This document shows, piece by piece, positions 9,616 to 18,625 of a stretch of 64,000 nt of DNA. The translations under genes and the position numbers were made by a program. The DNA is from Anabaena sphaerica FACHB-251 (GTDB lineage Bacteria > Cyanobacteriota > Cyanobacteriia > Cyanobacteriales > Nostocaceae). Where the stretch lies: assembly GCF_014696825.1 (NCBI RefSeq), contig NZ_JACJQU010000001.1:310001-374000 (forward strand). The letters run 5' to 3'. Below the pieces are notes generated by a model, which did no database searches, had not been told where the DNA came from, and saw only the letters and a list, made by a program, of their open reading frames with translations. Position 1 is the stretch's first letter, and each line of letters starts with the position of its first letter.

Positions 9616-11475
9616 TTATTTTGCTTCTATTTCTAGATACTTTTCCCAGAAAGCTTGACTAGTAAATTCAGAGAATGAGTTGATATATAGCTTTTTCAAT
9701 TTTGGTAATTTTAAGAGCATTACCAAGGTTAACCATAAGGCATTTATTAGCACCAAAAAAAATCTGCTTCGGGAAAATTTAACTATAAATCCTTCTTGTG
9801 TTTGTAAATTGTAATACAAAACTTTTTTAGCTCTAAAAACGTTTAAAGGTCTACTATTACCAAATGGAACAATACTATATCCCTTATCGCTCAATGTGTC
9901 GTCTGCAAAGAAAAACCAATTTGGTAAAAGATGACCATTAAGAGTTAGAAGTCTGAAAAAACGATGTAACTTGTTTTCACTCTTTTCTAGACTGGCTATA
10001 TATTTGTTGTATACGAATGGTAACTGTGAATTTTTAGTTGTTTTTTCCGTAGACGTAGAAACTTCTTTATGCTTTTCCTCCGGTTGGTTAGCAACTAAAG
10101 CATCAGGACCTTTGAGAAAATCAACAGTGGCTTTGATAATGCTCTCGGCAGTTTCATATCTATAACAAAATATTTCTTTTAGTAATGGTTTTAGAAACCA
10201 TTTGATCGCCTTGCTACTACTAAACTCTTTTGGAAAATACAGGCTATGATAAATCATACTATTTCTAAAAAAATAGTATTCAATGGATGGATTCTTTTTA
10301 TTTTCAAAGGGTTCATGCCAAACACATATACCATTCAAAATAATAATTTTTTTCCCTATTCTTCGGCAAAATTCAACATCATCCATTTTAATGAAGAAAG
10401 GATATGGCAAGCCATAATCTTTGATAGAATTGACTGGAAAGCAAAAGAACCACCATCCACTGTAATCAATATATTCATCTACTTCATTGAATAAAGTATC
10501 TGTTAATTTTCTTAAATCCATATTGGGTTTGACAGGAATAAAACCTTTATCTCTATTCCAATAAGCTCCTTTTTCATGCTGTATGTATTTTTTATCCAAT
10601 CTCAACATACTACTACCAAGACAGATTTCTTTCTGATTAGCTACGCTCAAAAAATTCCATGTTCTTTCCAATATTGCTGGCTCAAAGAGAACATCATCAT
10701 CCATAAGAATAATATGTGAAAATTTATCTTGCTGCTGTAAAACTTCCAGCATTCCTCTAGCAAAACCGCCGCTTCCCCCGGCATTTTTATTAGGTATTAA
10801 ATGAATTATATGACTATCAAGTTGTTCTAAAGTATTGCCATTATCAATAATAAATACTTCTAATCTCTTAATAAATTCAGTTTTTTCTAATAAGTATTCT
10901 TCTAATAATTTCATATTTTTATAAACATAATTTTCCCTTTTGTAAGTACAAATTACAACTGCAATTTTGACGTTTATATCAGTCTCTATAAAAGTAGAAA
11001 AATACCCTGCGCTAATTTGACACATATTTTCTAATGCTTCGATTTCCAGGTAGATCATTCCTGTATATGCGGATATATCGAAGTTGTCTAAAACTGTAAT
11101 CTCCTCAATTTTTTGGTTGTTTATTATCTTCTGTGATAAGACGGTTTTAGTTTCACCTAATCTGTCTATATTGTAAATACTAATTTTTAAACTTCCTTTT
11201 AATTTGAGACTAGCACCTATAGTTTTAACCTTTGTATATTCTTGCCAACTATCCACATAAAAAGCATTAAAATATGTGTCAAAACTAACAATTCCACCTT
11301 GATTTAGCTCTAATGTCTGATTTTCATAGTCAAATAAAACTTGAGCATTACTTCTAAAAAATAGTTCTTCAACAGTACAAATATCAGTTCTAGGAAAAAT
11401 AATATTTTGCAGATGATTAAATATCTTATTTTGAGTAATGTGACAGATAGTTGGTAATTCTAGTTGGTTAACCAT
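9616..11475 (-). CDS. GlfT2-like galactofuranosyltransferase
   Basis: A 619-residue three-part protein. An N-terminal beta-rich domain (about residues 1-165) is followed by a GT-A domain starting IKVAVVICTYKRENYVY-like (read as VKIAVVICTYKRENY), with NKNAGGSGGFARGM, the triple aspartate IILMDDDVLFEP and KMDDVEFCRRIGKK, then VWHEPF, and a C-terminal helical domain. This is the order of mycobacterial GlfT2, where DDD binds UDP-Galf and manganese and the WHxPF region binds acceptor. Together with adjacent glf it supports galactofuranose addition to the exported glycan. Whether it is processive like GlfT2 is unknown. Confidence 0.85.
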   Translation of the reverse strand: MVNQLELPTICHITQNKIFNHLQNIIFPRTDICTVEELFFRSNAQVLFDYENQTLELNQGGIVSFDTYFNAFYVDSWQEYTKVKTIGASLKLKGSLKISIYNIDRLGETKTVLSQKIINNQKIEEITVLDNFDISAYTGMIYLEIEALENMCQISAGYFSTFIETDINVKIAVVICTYKRENYVYKNMKLLEEYLLEKTEFIKRLEVFIIDNGNTLEQLDSHIIHLIPNKNAGGSGGFARGMLEVLQQQDKFSHIILMDDDVLFEPAILERTWNFLSVANQKEICLGSSMLRLDKKYIQHEKGAYWNRDKGFIPVKPNMDLRKLTDTLFNEVDEYIDYSGWWFFCFPVNSIKDYGLPYPFFIKMDDVEFCRRIGKKIIILNGICVWHEPFENKKNPSIEYYFFRNSMIYHSLYFPKEFSSSKAIKWFLKPLLKEIFCYRYETAESIIKATVDFLKGPDALVANQPEEKHKEVSTSTEKTTKNSQLPFVYNKYIASLEKSENKLHRFFRLLTLNGHLLPNWFFFADDTLSDKGYSIVPFGNSRPLNVFRAKKVLYYNLQTQEGFIVKFSRSRFFLVLINALWLTLVMLLKLPKLKKLYINSFSEFTSQAFWEKYLEIEAK

Positions 11476-12422
11476 AGTTTGTTTTTACTCAATTTTGATT
11501 TTATATTTCGACTCAAAATCTTCTTCAGTAACTGTTATGCCAAAACATCAATTGAAATGCCAACAGAATAAACACTTAATTCAAAACATTCTATTCTGTA
11601 TTGATATTACTTTTTGCTGTTACATTTTAGGCTAATCATTTTGCAAAATGGATGTATATTTTAGGTTGTTTTCTTTTCTATAAACAGCTAATTCATTGGG
11701 AAAAATCACTTCTTCTAAATGACTTATGCTATTTTTTACACCTAAGTTATCATTTATTTATGTCTGGAAATACTGGCTAAGTATTTAACAGTAAAAATCG
11801 GGGAATCTGAAGTCGTTTTGATTCTTGATTTTCTTTTTGCTTCCAAATGTAAACTTATACATTAACTTTCCTATTGATGGTGTAATTTTACTTGGTAGCA
11901 ATGCCAAAAAATGAGTTCATATTGAAAAAAGCACAGTGCATTATCCTTGATTTTCTTTGTGTGTCAAAATCGCTGATATCTCCTAAAAATGCTTTGAGTA
12001 GACAGCAGATTTTTAGCTCAATAGAAAGCTTTTAAAACTGTATTGCAAGTCTTTCCTGTAGTCTCTTGGACTGGGATGAAGTTTGTTGTTTAATGAGGAT
12101 TTACACACTGACTCTTGAAATTCAGATCATCCCTATTGCTTTAACAAGGTGGGAGATATCTAAAGCTCTGTTTTTAAGCGGTTTTGAGGATCTGAGTGCG
12201 TAAGTTCTATTAATTAATGCAACGAGAGGGATATGAAAGAGGTAGGAGGTTATGAAGGAACTTACAACAAAGTTGTATCAACTCCACCTATTTCCGTTAC
12301 ACCCTGTAACTATAAATCCTTCAACATTTCTGCTATGTCAGCACAGATATTGAATTTTTAAACAAAACTTTACAAATATAGTACAAATATCAAGATATGC
12401 ACCCTAATATCTTGACTTTAAT
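11476..12422. other. 947-bp non-coding gap inside the polysaccharide locus
   Basis: No credible open frame, RNA gene or repeat family was recognised here. The stretch is AT-rich and lies upstream of the GlfT2-glf minus-strand operon, so it should contain that operon's promoter. It could also hold decayed coding sequence or a small RNA; nothing seen decides between these. Confidence 0.5.
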
Positions 12423-13166
12423 TTATTCGGGGATGACTTTACCAGCCAAATAAGACTCTACTGCACGCTCCGCTGTTCCTATAAAATTGATTTTTCCCTT
12501 CTCTAACCAAATTATCCTTTTACAAGACTGTTTCATAAAACCCAAATCATGAGAAACTACCAAAACAGTTGCTTCTGCGTCCCAAAATCTCTCAATTCTT
12601 TGTTGGCATTTATTCTTAAAACTCTCATCCCCTACTGATAAAACTTCATCCAAAATTAAAATATCAGGTTGTACATCTGTAGCAATAGAAAAACCCAACC
12701 TTGCTACCATACCCGAAGATAAACCCTTAACTGGAACTAAAGCATAATCTTGCAATTCTGCAAACTCCAAAATAGAATGCGCTCTTGCTCGCATTTCTAT
12801 TCTAGAAAATCCCAGTAGTACACCATAAAGTACAATATTATCCATCACAGATATTTCTGGATCAAAGCCTGCTCCCAGTTCAATTAAAGGAGCAATTTGC
12901 CCTTTTACTCGCACTGTTCCATGAGTAGGTTTAAGAATACCAGAAATTATTTTTAAAAGCGTGGATTTACCAGAACCATTTGCACCAATAATACCTATTT
13001 TTTCACCTTTGTTAACTACCAATTCAATTGTATCCAGCACTAATTTTCTGGCAGGTTGGCGATATTTCCCTTCTACAATAGAAAGCACTGTTTTTTTCAA
13101 GTCGTAAGAAAACTCTTCTTGTGTCCGTCGCCACAGTGAAACTTTATCCAGGCGAATTACTTCCAT
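12423..13166 (-). CDS. ABC-2 polysaccharide exporter, ATP-binding subunit (Wzt/KpsT/TagH-like)
   Basis: A 247-residue ATPase beginning MEVIRLDKVSLWRRTQEEF; a longer frame to 13256 is rejected because it only reads back into the permease gene. The Walker A motif is GANGSGKST at residues 61-69, the degenerate signature is GLSSGMVARLGFS, and Walker B is DILILDEVLSVGD, with SHDLGFM as the switch histidine. This pattern marks the O-antigen/teichoic-acid/capsule exporters. There is no C-terminal carbohydrate-binding domain of the Wzt(O9a) kind, so export is probably not gated by terminal modification. The start overlaps the permease stop by one base (TAATG). Confidence 0.9.
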   Translation of the reverse strand: MEVIRLDKVSLWRRTQEEFSYDLKKTVLSIVEGKYRQPARKLVLDTIELVVNKGEKIGIIGANGSGKSTLLKIISGILKPTHGTVRVKGQIAPLIELGAGFDPEISVMDNIVLYGVLLGFSRIEMRARAHSILEFAELQDYALVPVKGLSSGMVARLGFSIATDVQPDILILDEVLSVGDESFKNKCQQRIERFWDAEATVLVVSHDLGFMKQSCKRIIWLEKGKINFIGTAERAVESYLAGKVIPE

Positions 13167-13990
13167 TACAGTAAATCCATAAATTGATGTCGCCAAATAT
13201 GAAAACAAGTCCATCCCAGGGACAAAATAATGATGCCACTTAGTAAAGCACCCCAAATTAAACCTAAATCTGGCGATGTTCCTGATAATGTAATCTGACG
13301 CAGACTTTCAATTATTGGGGATAGGGGATTTAAACTGAGAAATGGCTTTACTTGTGGCGGGACAATCGCAGCCGGATAAAATATAGGGCTACTAATCCAC
13401 ATCACAAAGGTGACTAATTCATAAAAGTAAGGTAAATCTCTAAAAAATACATACAAGGCACTTACTAAAAATCCGATTCCTGTGGAAACTAAAATTAATG
13501 CCAGAAATGGAAACACTAACGCTAGGACATTTACTAGACTTTTAGAATTTATTAAAGTCATTAGTGACAGCAACGGAAATGCTCCCACGAAAAACTGAAA
13601 TATATTAGACGCAATCATTGATACAGGAAAAACGCTGACTGGGAGATGAATTTTATTCAATAATGCGCCATTACTTACCACACTTACCAAGGCTTGGGAT
13701 GTGGAAGCTGAGAAAAAATTGATTACTACTAAACCTGTGAAGGCTGCTAAAACGTAGTTCAGAATGGAGTTACCATAATAGGATGCGAAGGTAACTCCAA
13801 AAATTGCGGTGTACAACCCTGTCATTATTAACGGGTTCAACAGAGACCAATAAACTCCCAGGAAGGAACCCCTATAACGTACTTTCAGAGTCCGTGCTAC
13901 TAAAACGTGCAGCAATTCCCAATAACGCTCTACTTGCAACTTAGTGAAATTGTCTTTGATAGATAGGGTCATCCTCAAGTACCACTGCAC
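13166..13990 (-). CDS. ABC-2 polysaccharide exporter, permease subunit (Wzm/KpsM-like)
   Basis: A 274-residue membrane protein with about six hydrophobic segments and the ABC-2 fold. The start of the domain (VLVARTLKVRYRGSFLGVYW, then SLLNPLIMTGLYTAIFG) is characteristic of Wzm/TagG/RfbD permeases. A second in-frame ATG at 13972 (MTLSIKDNF) may be the real start. It pairs with the overlapping ATPase to export a lipid-linked glycan across the cytoplasmic membrane. Presence of this pair means assembly by the ABC-transporter route rather than Wzx/Wzy, at least for one polymer. Confidence 0.9.
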   Translation of the reverse strand: MQWYLRMTLSIKDNFTKLQVERYWELLHVLVARTLKVRYRGSFLGVYWSLLNPLIMTGLYTAIFGVTFASYYGNSILNYVLAAFTGLVVINFFSASTSQALVSVVSNGALLNKIHLPVSVFPVSMIASNIFQFFVGAFPLLSLMTLINSKSLVNVLALVFPFLALILVSTGIGFLVSALYVFFRDLPYFYELVTFVMWISSPIFYPAAIVPPQVKPFLSLNPLSPIIESLRQITLSGTSPDLGLIWGALLSGIIILSLGWTCFHIWRHQFMDLL

Positions 13991-14142
13991 ACCACAGCCA
14001 AGTTATTCGCGCATTTTATATGATTGTCAGCATTAATTGCAGCCAAACTGTCAGGATTTACTCGCAATGATCCGCAGTAATGGCATTTTTCTGTTAATTT
14101 ATCAGCCCGTTGACGCTCATGATCTGCAAAAAATTTCTTTCA

Positions 14143-14895
14143 TTACACACTATCCGGTTCAATACCTAATTCTCTTAACCTTTGAGCTAGAATAGCTGCT
14201 TTAACCTCCGCTTCATCAGCCCGTTGACGTTCGCTTTCTGCCCGTTCTGACAAAGTTGGCAACCAGCCATCAGCATTATACCAACGTAACCACAAACCCT
14301 CTGTATTTTGATAGCTTCCCTGCCATAAACCTAAACCCATTTCTATTTCTTCTAACCAGAAACGATGATCTGATAGAGTTATAGGTTCATAACGAGTACC
14401 ATTGAGTTTAAAGGCACGGAAATTATTTTCGTAGCGGTCATAGATAACATAGTAAGGAACACGCAAAATTCTTTCGTATACTTCCCACTTGGTTGGTGGT
14501 TTGTTAACTTCTCGCAGGGTTTGTCCCAGGTCTTCTTGTTCTGTTCCCGGTGAAAGTAATTCAACCACTAAAAACGGATCAATACCTTCTTGCCACACAA
14601 CATAACTTAAACGTAAGTCTTGTTGTTGGTTAGCATTAGCAACACCTAACACCATATACCAGTCAGGACGCTTGTACCAACTAGGATGACGGGGATCATA
14701 ATAAAGGTTTAAATCACTAGCAAGCAGTATTTCTGCAAAAGTATAATTGGCTGGTTGACAAGTTTCAGTGAGTAAATCTGCTTGTATGCAATGAAATTCG
14801 TCTGGCAAACCTGATTCCCCTATTAATTCACTAGGTAAATCATACATTGTTGGCATGGTTTCTTTGGGTGAGGAGGGTGGATGATTTTGATACAT
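14143..14895 (-). CDS. Uma2 family (DUF820) PD-(D/E)XK nuclease-fold protein
   Basis: A 250-residue protein of a family expanded in cyanobacteria. The nuclease-fold core carries DPFLVVELLSPGTEQEDLG, then KWEVYERILRVPYYVIYDR, the usual Uma2 arrangement of E, K and Y residues, and it ends in a charged helix (AESERQRADEAEVKAA). Uma2 proteins occur in many copies per genome, often beside mobile DNA; a biological role is not established. It stands alone between the exporter operon and a DUF2862-like gene. Short stretches resembling its 3' end and its upstream flank recur at 14043-14140, which may be a decayed partial copy. Confidence 0.85.
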   Translation of the reverse strand: MYQNHPPSSPKETMPTMYDLPSELIGESGLPDEFHCIQADLLTETCQPANYTFAEILLASDLNLYYDPRHPSWYKRPDWYMVLGVANANQQQDLRLSYVVWQEGIDPFLVVELLSPGTEQEDLGQTLREVNKPPTKWEVYERILRVPYYVIYDRYENNFRAFKLNGTRYEPITLSDHRFWLEEIEMGLGLWQGSYQNTEGLWLRWYNADGWLPTLSERAESERQRADEAEVKAAILAQRLRELGIEPDSV

Positions 14896-15148
14896 ATATA
14901 ACGTTATTTCTAGGTTAAACTATCAGGATTTAGTCCAAGCAATGGCGAATTGCTCCGCAGAAATCGCAAATGGGATGAAATCAACTTTCATACGAACTTT
15001 TTTTGAGGTGGCGGTTAAGTTTAGTAGTAATATCTGAGAGTAATTGAATACCAGCTTGCTTACTGATTTAATTTTAAGTCATGACCAATGAAAAGAAAGT
15101 ACCAGATTCCGCTACACTGAGACTTGAATTCTTGGATTGTAACTAGAT

Positions 15149-15340
15149 ATGGAAATTGGACAAAAGGTTAAGGTGTTTCGTATGCGCGATCGCGTATCTG
15201 CCACTATCGCCCAAAAATTAGGAAAAGTCGGCATTATCGAAGGCTACAAAGTTACTGACGGTGCTGGAATTGGTGTAGTAGTCAAGTTTGATGACAACTT
15301 TTGTACTTGGTTTTTTGAAGATGAAATCAAACCAGTGTAG
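15149..15340 (+). CDS. Small SH3-like cyanobacterial protein (DUF2862-like)
   Basis: A 63-residue protein with MEIGQKVKVFRMRDRVS at the start, a central GKVGIIEGYKVTDG turn and the ending WFFEDEIKPV. This pattern of short beta strands fits the DUF2862 family of small SH3-like barrels found in cyanobacteria. No function is known to me. It precedes a Get3d-like gene on the same strand with 86 bp between them, so co-transcription is possible. Confidence 0.7.
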   Translation: MEIGQKVKVFRMRDRVSATIAQKLGKVGIIEGYKVTDGAGIGVVVKFDDNFCTWFFEDEIKPV

Positions 15341-15426
15341 TATACACACCTCAAAGCACAGGCACAGAGTATCTGGGTAATGTTAAGTTGGAGTTGACCA
15401 GACAGGCGGTAATTGGAACTCAAGTA

Positions 15427-16527
15427 ATGGCCTTGATATTGACATTTTTAGGCAAAAGCGGCATCGCCCGTAGCAAAATAGCGATCGCAGCAGCCAAGCT
15501 ATTGGCAACCCAAGGCAAACGGGTACTCCTAGCAGGATTAGCAGAACCAACGTTGCCAATTTTACTAGAAACTACTCTGTCTCCTGACCCCCAGGAAATC
15601 GCTCCCAACTTGCAAGCAGTACAGTTTCAAGCATCTGTACTGCTAGAACGCAACTGGGAAGAAGTAAAAAAACTTGAAGCGCAATATCTCCGCACACCTA
15701 TTTTTAAAGAGGTTTATGGTCAAGAACTGGTAGTATTACCAGGCATGGACAACGCTTTAGCTCTCAATGCTATTCGTGAATACGATGCCAGTGGCAAATA
15801 TGACGCGATTATCTATGATGGCACTGGAGACGGTTCCACCTTGCGGATGTTGGGTATGCCTGAATCTATTAGCTGGTATGTGCGGCGATTTCGACAATTG
15901 TTTGTTAACTCCGATTTAGGCAAAACAATTTCTGAATCACCCTTGATTCAACCTCTAATTACCAGCTTTTTTAATGTTAATTGGACAGCTGATAATTTCT
16001 CCCAACCCACCAACCAAGTTAATAATTTTCTCGATCAAGGCAAAGCTGCTTTAGCTAACCCTGAGCGCGTTGCTGCTTTTTTAGTCACAACCTCAGATCC
16101 AATTGATGTGGCAAATTCTCGTTATCTTTGGGGTACTGCTCAACAAGTAGGTTTAACTATTGGTGGTGCTATTTTAGTGTCCGATCAGCAAAACACCAAC
16201 CTATCAGCAGAATTTACACCCCTACCTGTAAGCATTGTCCCTGATGTCTCCAACGGTGAATGGCAACCACTGATAGATGCTTTACCTAACTTTGTAGAGC
16301 AAGCATTACAGGCTCCCAAACCAATTGACATAGACGTGCATAATCGCCAAGTACGCCTATTTTTACCTGGTTTTGACAAAAAACAAGTCAAACTCACTCA
16401 GTACGGACCAGAGGTCACGGTAGAAGCCGGAGATCATCGCCGCAATATCTTCTTACCCCCTGCTCTCAGTGGTAGACCTATCACCGGAGCCAAGTTTCAA
16501 AATAGTTATTTGATTATTTCTTTTTAG
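15427..16527 (+). CDS. Get3d-type ArsA/Get3 ATPase with C-terminal alpha-crystallin-like domain
   Basis: A 366-residue protein when started at ATG 15427; an upstream TTG at 15388 adds 13 residues with no family support. The N-terminal ATPase domain has a deviant P-loop, LTFLGKSGIARSKIAIAAA, instead of the usual GKGGVGKT. The C-terminal 70 residues (HNRQVRLFLPGFDKKQVKL and following) form a small-heat-shock-like beta domain. That combination is the hallmark of Get3d, a member of the Get3 family conserved in cyanobacteria and chloroplasts. Its client is not settled. It is directly upstream of chlG on the same strand, supporting a photosynthesis-related role. Confidence 0.82.
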   Translation: MALILTFLGKSGIARSKIAIAAAKLLATQGKRVLLAGLAEPTLPILLETTLSPDPQEIAPNLQAVQFQASVLLERNWEEVKKLEAQYLRTPIFKEVYGQELVVLPGMDNALALNAIREYDASGKYDAIIYDGTGDGSTLRMLGMPESISWYVRRFRQLFVNSDLGKTISESPLIQPLITSFFNVNWTADNFSQPTNQVNNFLDQGKAALANPERVAAFLVTTSDPIDVANSRYLWGTAQQVGLTIGGAILVSDQQNTNLSAEFTPLPVSIVPDVSNGEWQPLIDALPNFVEQALQAPKPIDIDVHNRQVRLFLPGFDKKQVKLTQYGPEVTVEAGDHRRNIFLPPALSGRPITGAKFQNSYLIISF

Positions 16528-16628
16528 GGACTGGGGACTGGGGACTGGGGACTGGGGATTGGGTAATCACTTTTATTTTTCCCAATCACCAATCACCAAT
16601 CACCAATCACCAATCACCAATCACCCAT
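16528..16628. repeat. Heptanucleotide tandem repeats (STRR) between Get3d and chlG
   Basis: Immediately after the Get3d stop, GGGGACT units repeat about four times, and from about 16583 CAATCAC-type heptamers repeat six times up to the chlG start. This is the short tandemly repeated repetitive class known from heterocystous cyanobacteria. The repeats happen to be open in frame with chlG but are probably untranslated. Confidence 0.85.
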
Positions 16629-16636
16629 TACATCTT

Positions 16637-17671
16637 ATGTCTGAATCAACTCCCATTAATCAAAATCCTCAACCTATTGAGGTTGTAGAATCTACAATTC
16701 AGGAAGTAACAACCACAGAAGACCGCAATGCAAAAACTCGGCAACTTCTGGGAATGAAAGGTGCAAGTGCTGGTGAAACTTCTATTTGGAAAATTCGCTT
16801 GCAATTGATGAAACCGATTACCTGGATTCCCCTAATTTGGGGTGTAGTCTGCGGTGCGGCTTCTTCTGGTAACTACACTTGGACTCTAGAAAATGTCTTA
16901 AAAGCAGCACTTTGTATGTTTCTTTCTGGTCCATTGTTGACAGGTTACACCCAAACTATCAATGATTTTTATGACCGGGAAATTGACGCTATTAATGAAC
17001 CTTACCGTCCCATACCTTCTGGGGCAATTTCTGAAAAGCAAGTAATTAGCCAATTCATTGTTTTACTATTACTAGGATATGGCGTAGCCTATACCTTAGA
17101 TTTATGGGCAGGTCATCCATTTCCTAATGTTTTGATGTTGTCTATTTTTGGTACTTTTATCGCCTATATATATTCTGCACCACCATTGAAATTAAAACAA
17201 AATGGTTGGTTAGGAAACTATGCGTTAGGTGCAAGTTACATTGCTTTACCTTGGTGGGCTGGTCATGCTTTGTTTGGGGAACTCAATTGGAGAATTGTGG
17301 TTCTTACCTTATTTTACAGCTTGGCAGGTTTAGGTATTGCCATTGTTAACGACTTCAAGAGTGTAGAGGGCGATCGCCAACTAGGTTTACAATCACTACC
17401 AGTCATGTTTGGCGTGCAAACTGCCGCCTTGATTTGTGTGGTTATGATTGACTTATTCCAAGGTTTAGTTGCAGCTTACCTCGTCAGTATTCATGAAAAC
17501 TTGTACGCTGCCATCTTGGTACTATTAATCATTCCCCAAATCACTTTCCAGGATATGTATTTCCTGCGTGACCCCATAGCAAATGACGTTAAGTACCAAG
17601 CCAGCGCCCAACCTTTCCTAGTTCTGGGAATGCTGGTGACAGGTTTAGCATTAGGTCATGCTGGGGTTTAA
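16637..17671 (+). CDS. chlG: Chlorophyll synthase ChlG
   Basis: A 344-residue UbiA-family prenyltransferase starting MSESTPINQNPQ; an upstream alternative at 16559 would translate the STRR and is rejected. The first aspartate motif is NDFYDREIDAINEPYRPIPSG, the second is IVNDFKSVEGDRQLGLQSLP, and eight or so membrane spans follow KPITWIPLIWGVVCGAAS. ChlG esterifies chlorophyllide a with geranylgeranyl or phytyl diphosphate, the last step of chlorophyll a synthesis, in the thylakoid or plasma membrane. The length and motifs match cyanobacterial ChlG. It follows the Get3d gene on the same strand. Confidence 0.96.
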   Translation: MSESTPINQNPQPIEVVESTIQEVTTTEDRNAKTRQLLGMKGASAGETSIWKIRLQLMKPITWIPLIWGVVCGAASSGNYTWTLENVLKAALCMFLSGPLLTGYTQTINDFYDREIDAINEPYRPIPSGAISEKQVISQFIVLLLLGYGVAYTLDLWAGHPFPNVLMLSIFGTFIAYIYSAPPLKLKQNGWLGNYALGASYIALPWWAGHALFGELNWRIVVLTLFYSLAGLGIAIVNDFKSVEGDRQLGLQSLPVMFGVQTAALICVVMIDLFQGLVAAYLVSIHENLYAAILVLLIIPQITFQDMYFLRDPIANDVKYQASAQPFLVLGMLVTGLALGHAGV

Positions 17672-17806
17672 CCTCCCGTAGGGGTAAAGAATCCTCTTCT
17701 CGCATTCACCTGAAAATCCCCTGTAATATATCTTTAGCTAGAAGTAGTCAACGAGGAGTTAGGAGTTATATTAATTTCTAACTCCTCACTTGTATTAGCA
17801 AATGCC

Positions 17807-18076
17807 GTGTTAAATTTTATATCCTTCCTAATTCATGGGATACAACCATTATTGATTCCGATTTGCTTTGTCATAGCTTGGACTATGATTATTCTGGTAT
17901 TTTTGAACTTATGGACAGCAACACGAGATACGGTTAAAAATGCTCAACAAATGCACAAAATACCCTGTCATAATTGCAAATTTTTTACTAATAATTATCG
18001 TCTTAAATGTACTGTAAATCCATACATTGCGAATACTGAAGAAGCAATTGGTTGTAAAGATTATCAATCAAATTAA
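17807..18076 (+). CDS. Small membrane protein with four-cysteine C-terminal motif
   Basis: An 89-residue protein from a GTG start. One strongly hydrophobic stretch (residues about 6-35) anchors it. The soluble tail carries CHNCKFF, then LKC and a final IGCKDY, four cysteines spaced so as to bind a metal or form disulfides. I do not recognise a named family, although such tails occur in cyanobacterial conserved hypothetical proteins. It is downstream of chlG on the same strand with 135 bp between. Confidence 0.65.
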   Translation: MLNFISFLIHGIQPLLIPICFVIAWTMIILVFLNLWTATRDTVKNAQQMHKIPCHNCKFFTNNYRLKCTVNPYIANTEEAIGCKDYQSN

Positions 18077-18625
18077 TTATTATCTCCCTCTCCTCTAAGA
18101 GGATATCGGAGAAGTATCAAGTTTTATTCCGCTCCTCCCTTATCCCCCCTTTTTCAGCAGTATTTAGGGGAATATACAAGTATTGGATATTACAGAAAAA
18201 GTTGATGGCTACGCCACGCAAGCTATCAGACATCCTCAAATGATGTATTGATTACAGGATGGATTTCTATTGGCAGAATGATTTAGACAGTCATTGAGAA
18301 AATAATCCTGAAAATCCTTAAATCCTCATAGCGAAGCGTGGCGTTAGCCATAAATCCTGATTCTGACAGCTATACAACAGGTGATACACATCCTTGATTA
18401 TGCCTAGCTGTCCGAGAGTTATTTGTAACAATTATTTCTATCTTCACAACTTCCTCAACTTTATCGACTAAATTAGACGAAGATTGAACTCGGTTCTTAA
18501 AAGCACATCTGTTTTGTTAAAACAACTTGTTGTGCAGTAAACTGAGTCCGGCTGCACTCACTACCTTTTTTTAGCGCAACCAGTCAGTCTTGATCTTGAT
18601 TTGTTGAAGAAAATAAGGATTAATT
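18077..18625. other. 549-bp intergenic stretch with an inverted short repeat
   Basis: No gene seen. A repeat GGCTACGCCACGC at 18207-18219 reappears inverted, with one extra base, at 18336-18349, a short palindromic motif scattered through Nostocales genomes. The last 100 bp precede the protoglobin gene and should carry its promoter; the ATG is preceded by AATAAGGATTAATT with a weak AGGA ribosome site. Confidence 0.55.

Noticed and set aside
13167-13256. N-terminal extension of the ABC ATPase
   Set aside because: The added 30 residues come from the permease gene read out of frame, while ATG 13166 begins at the conserved MEVIRLDKV and overlaps the permease stop.
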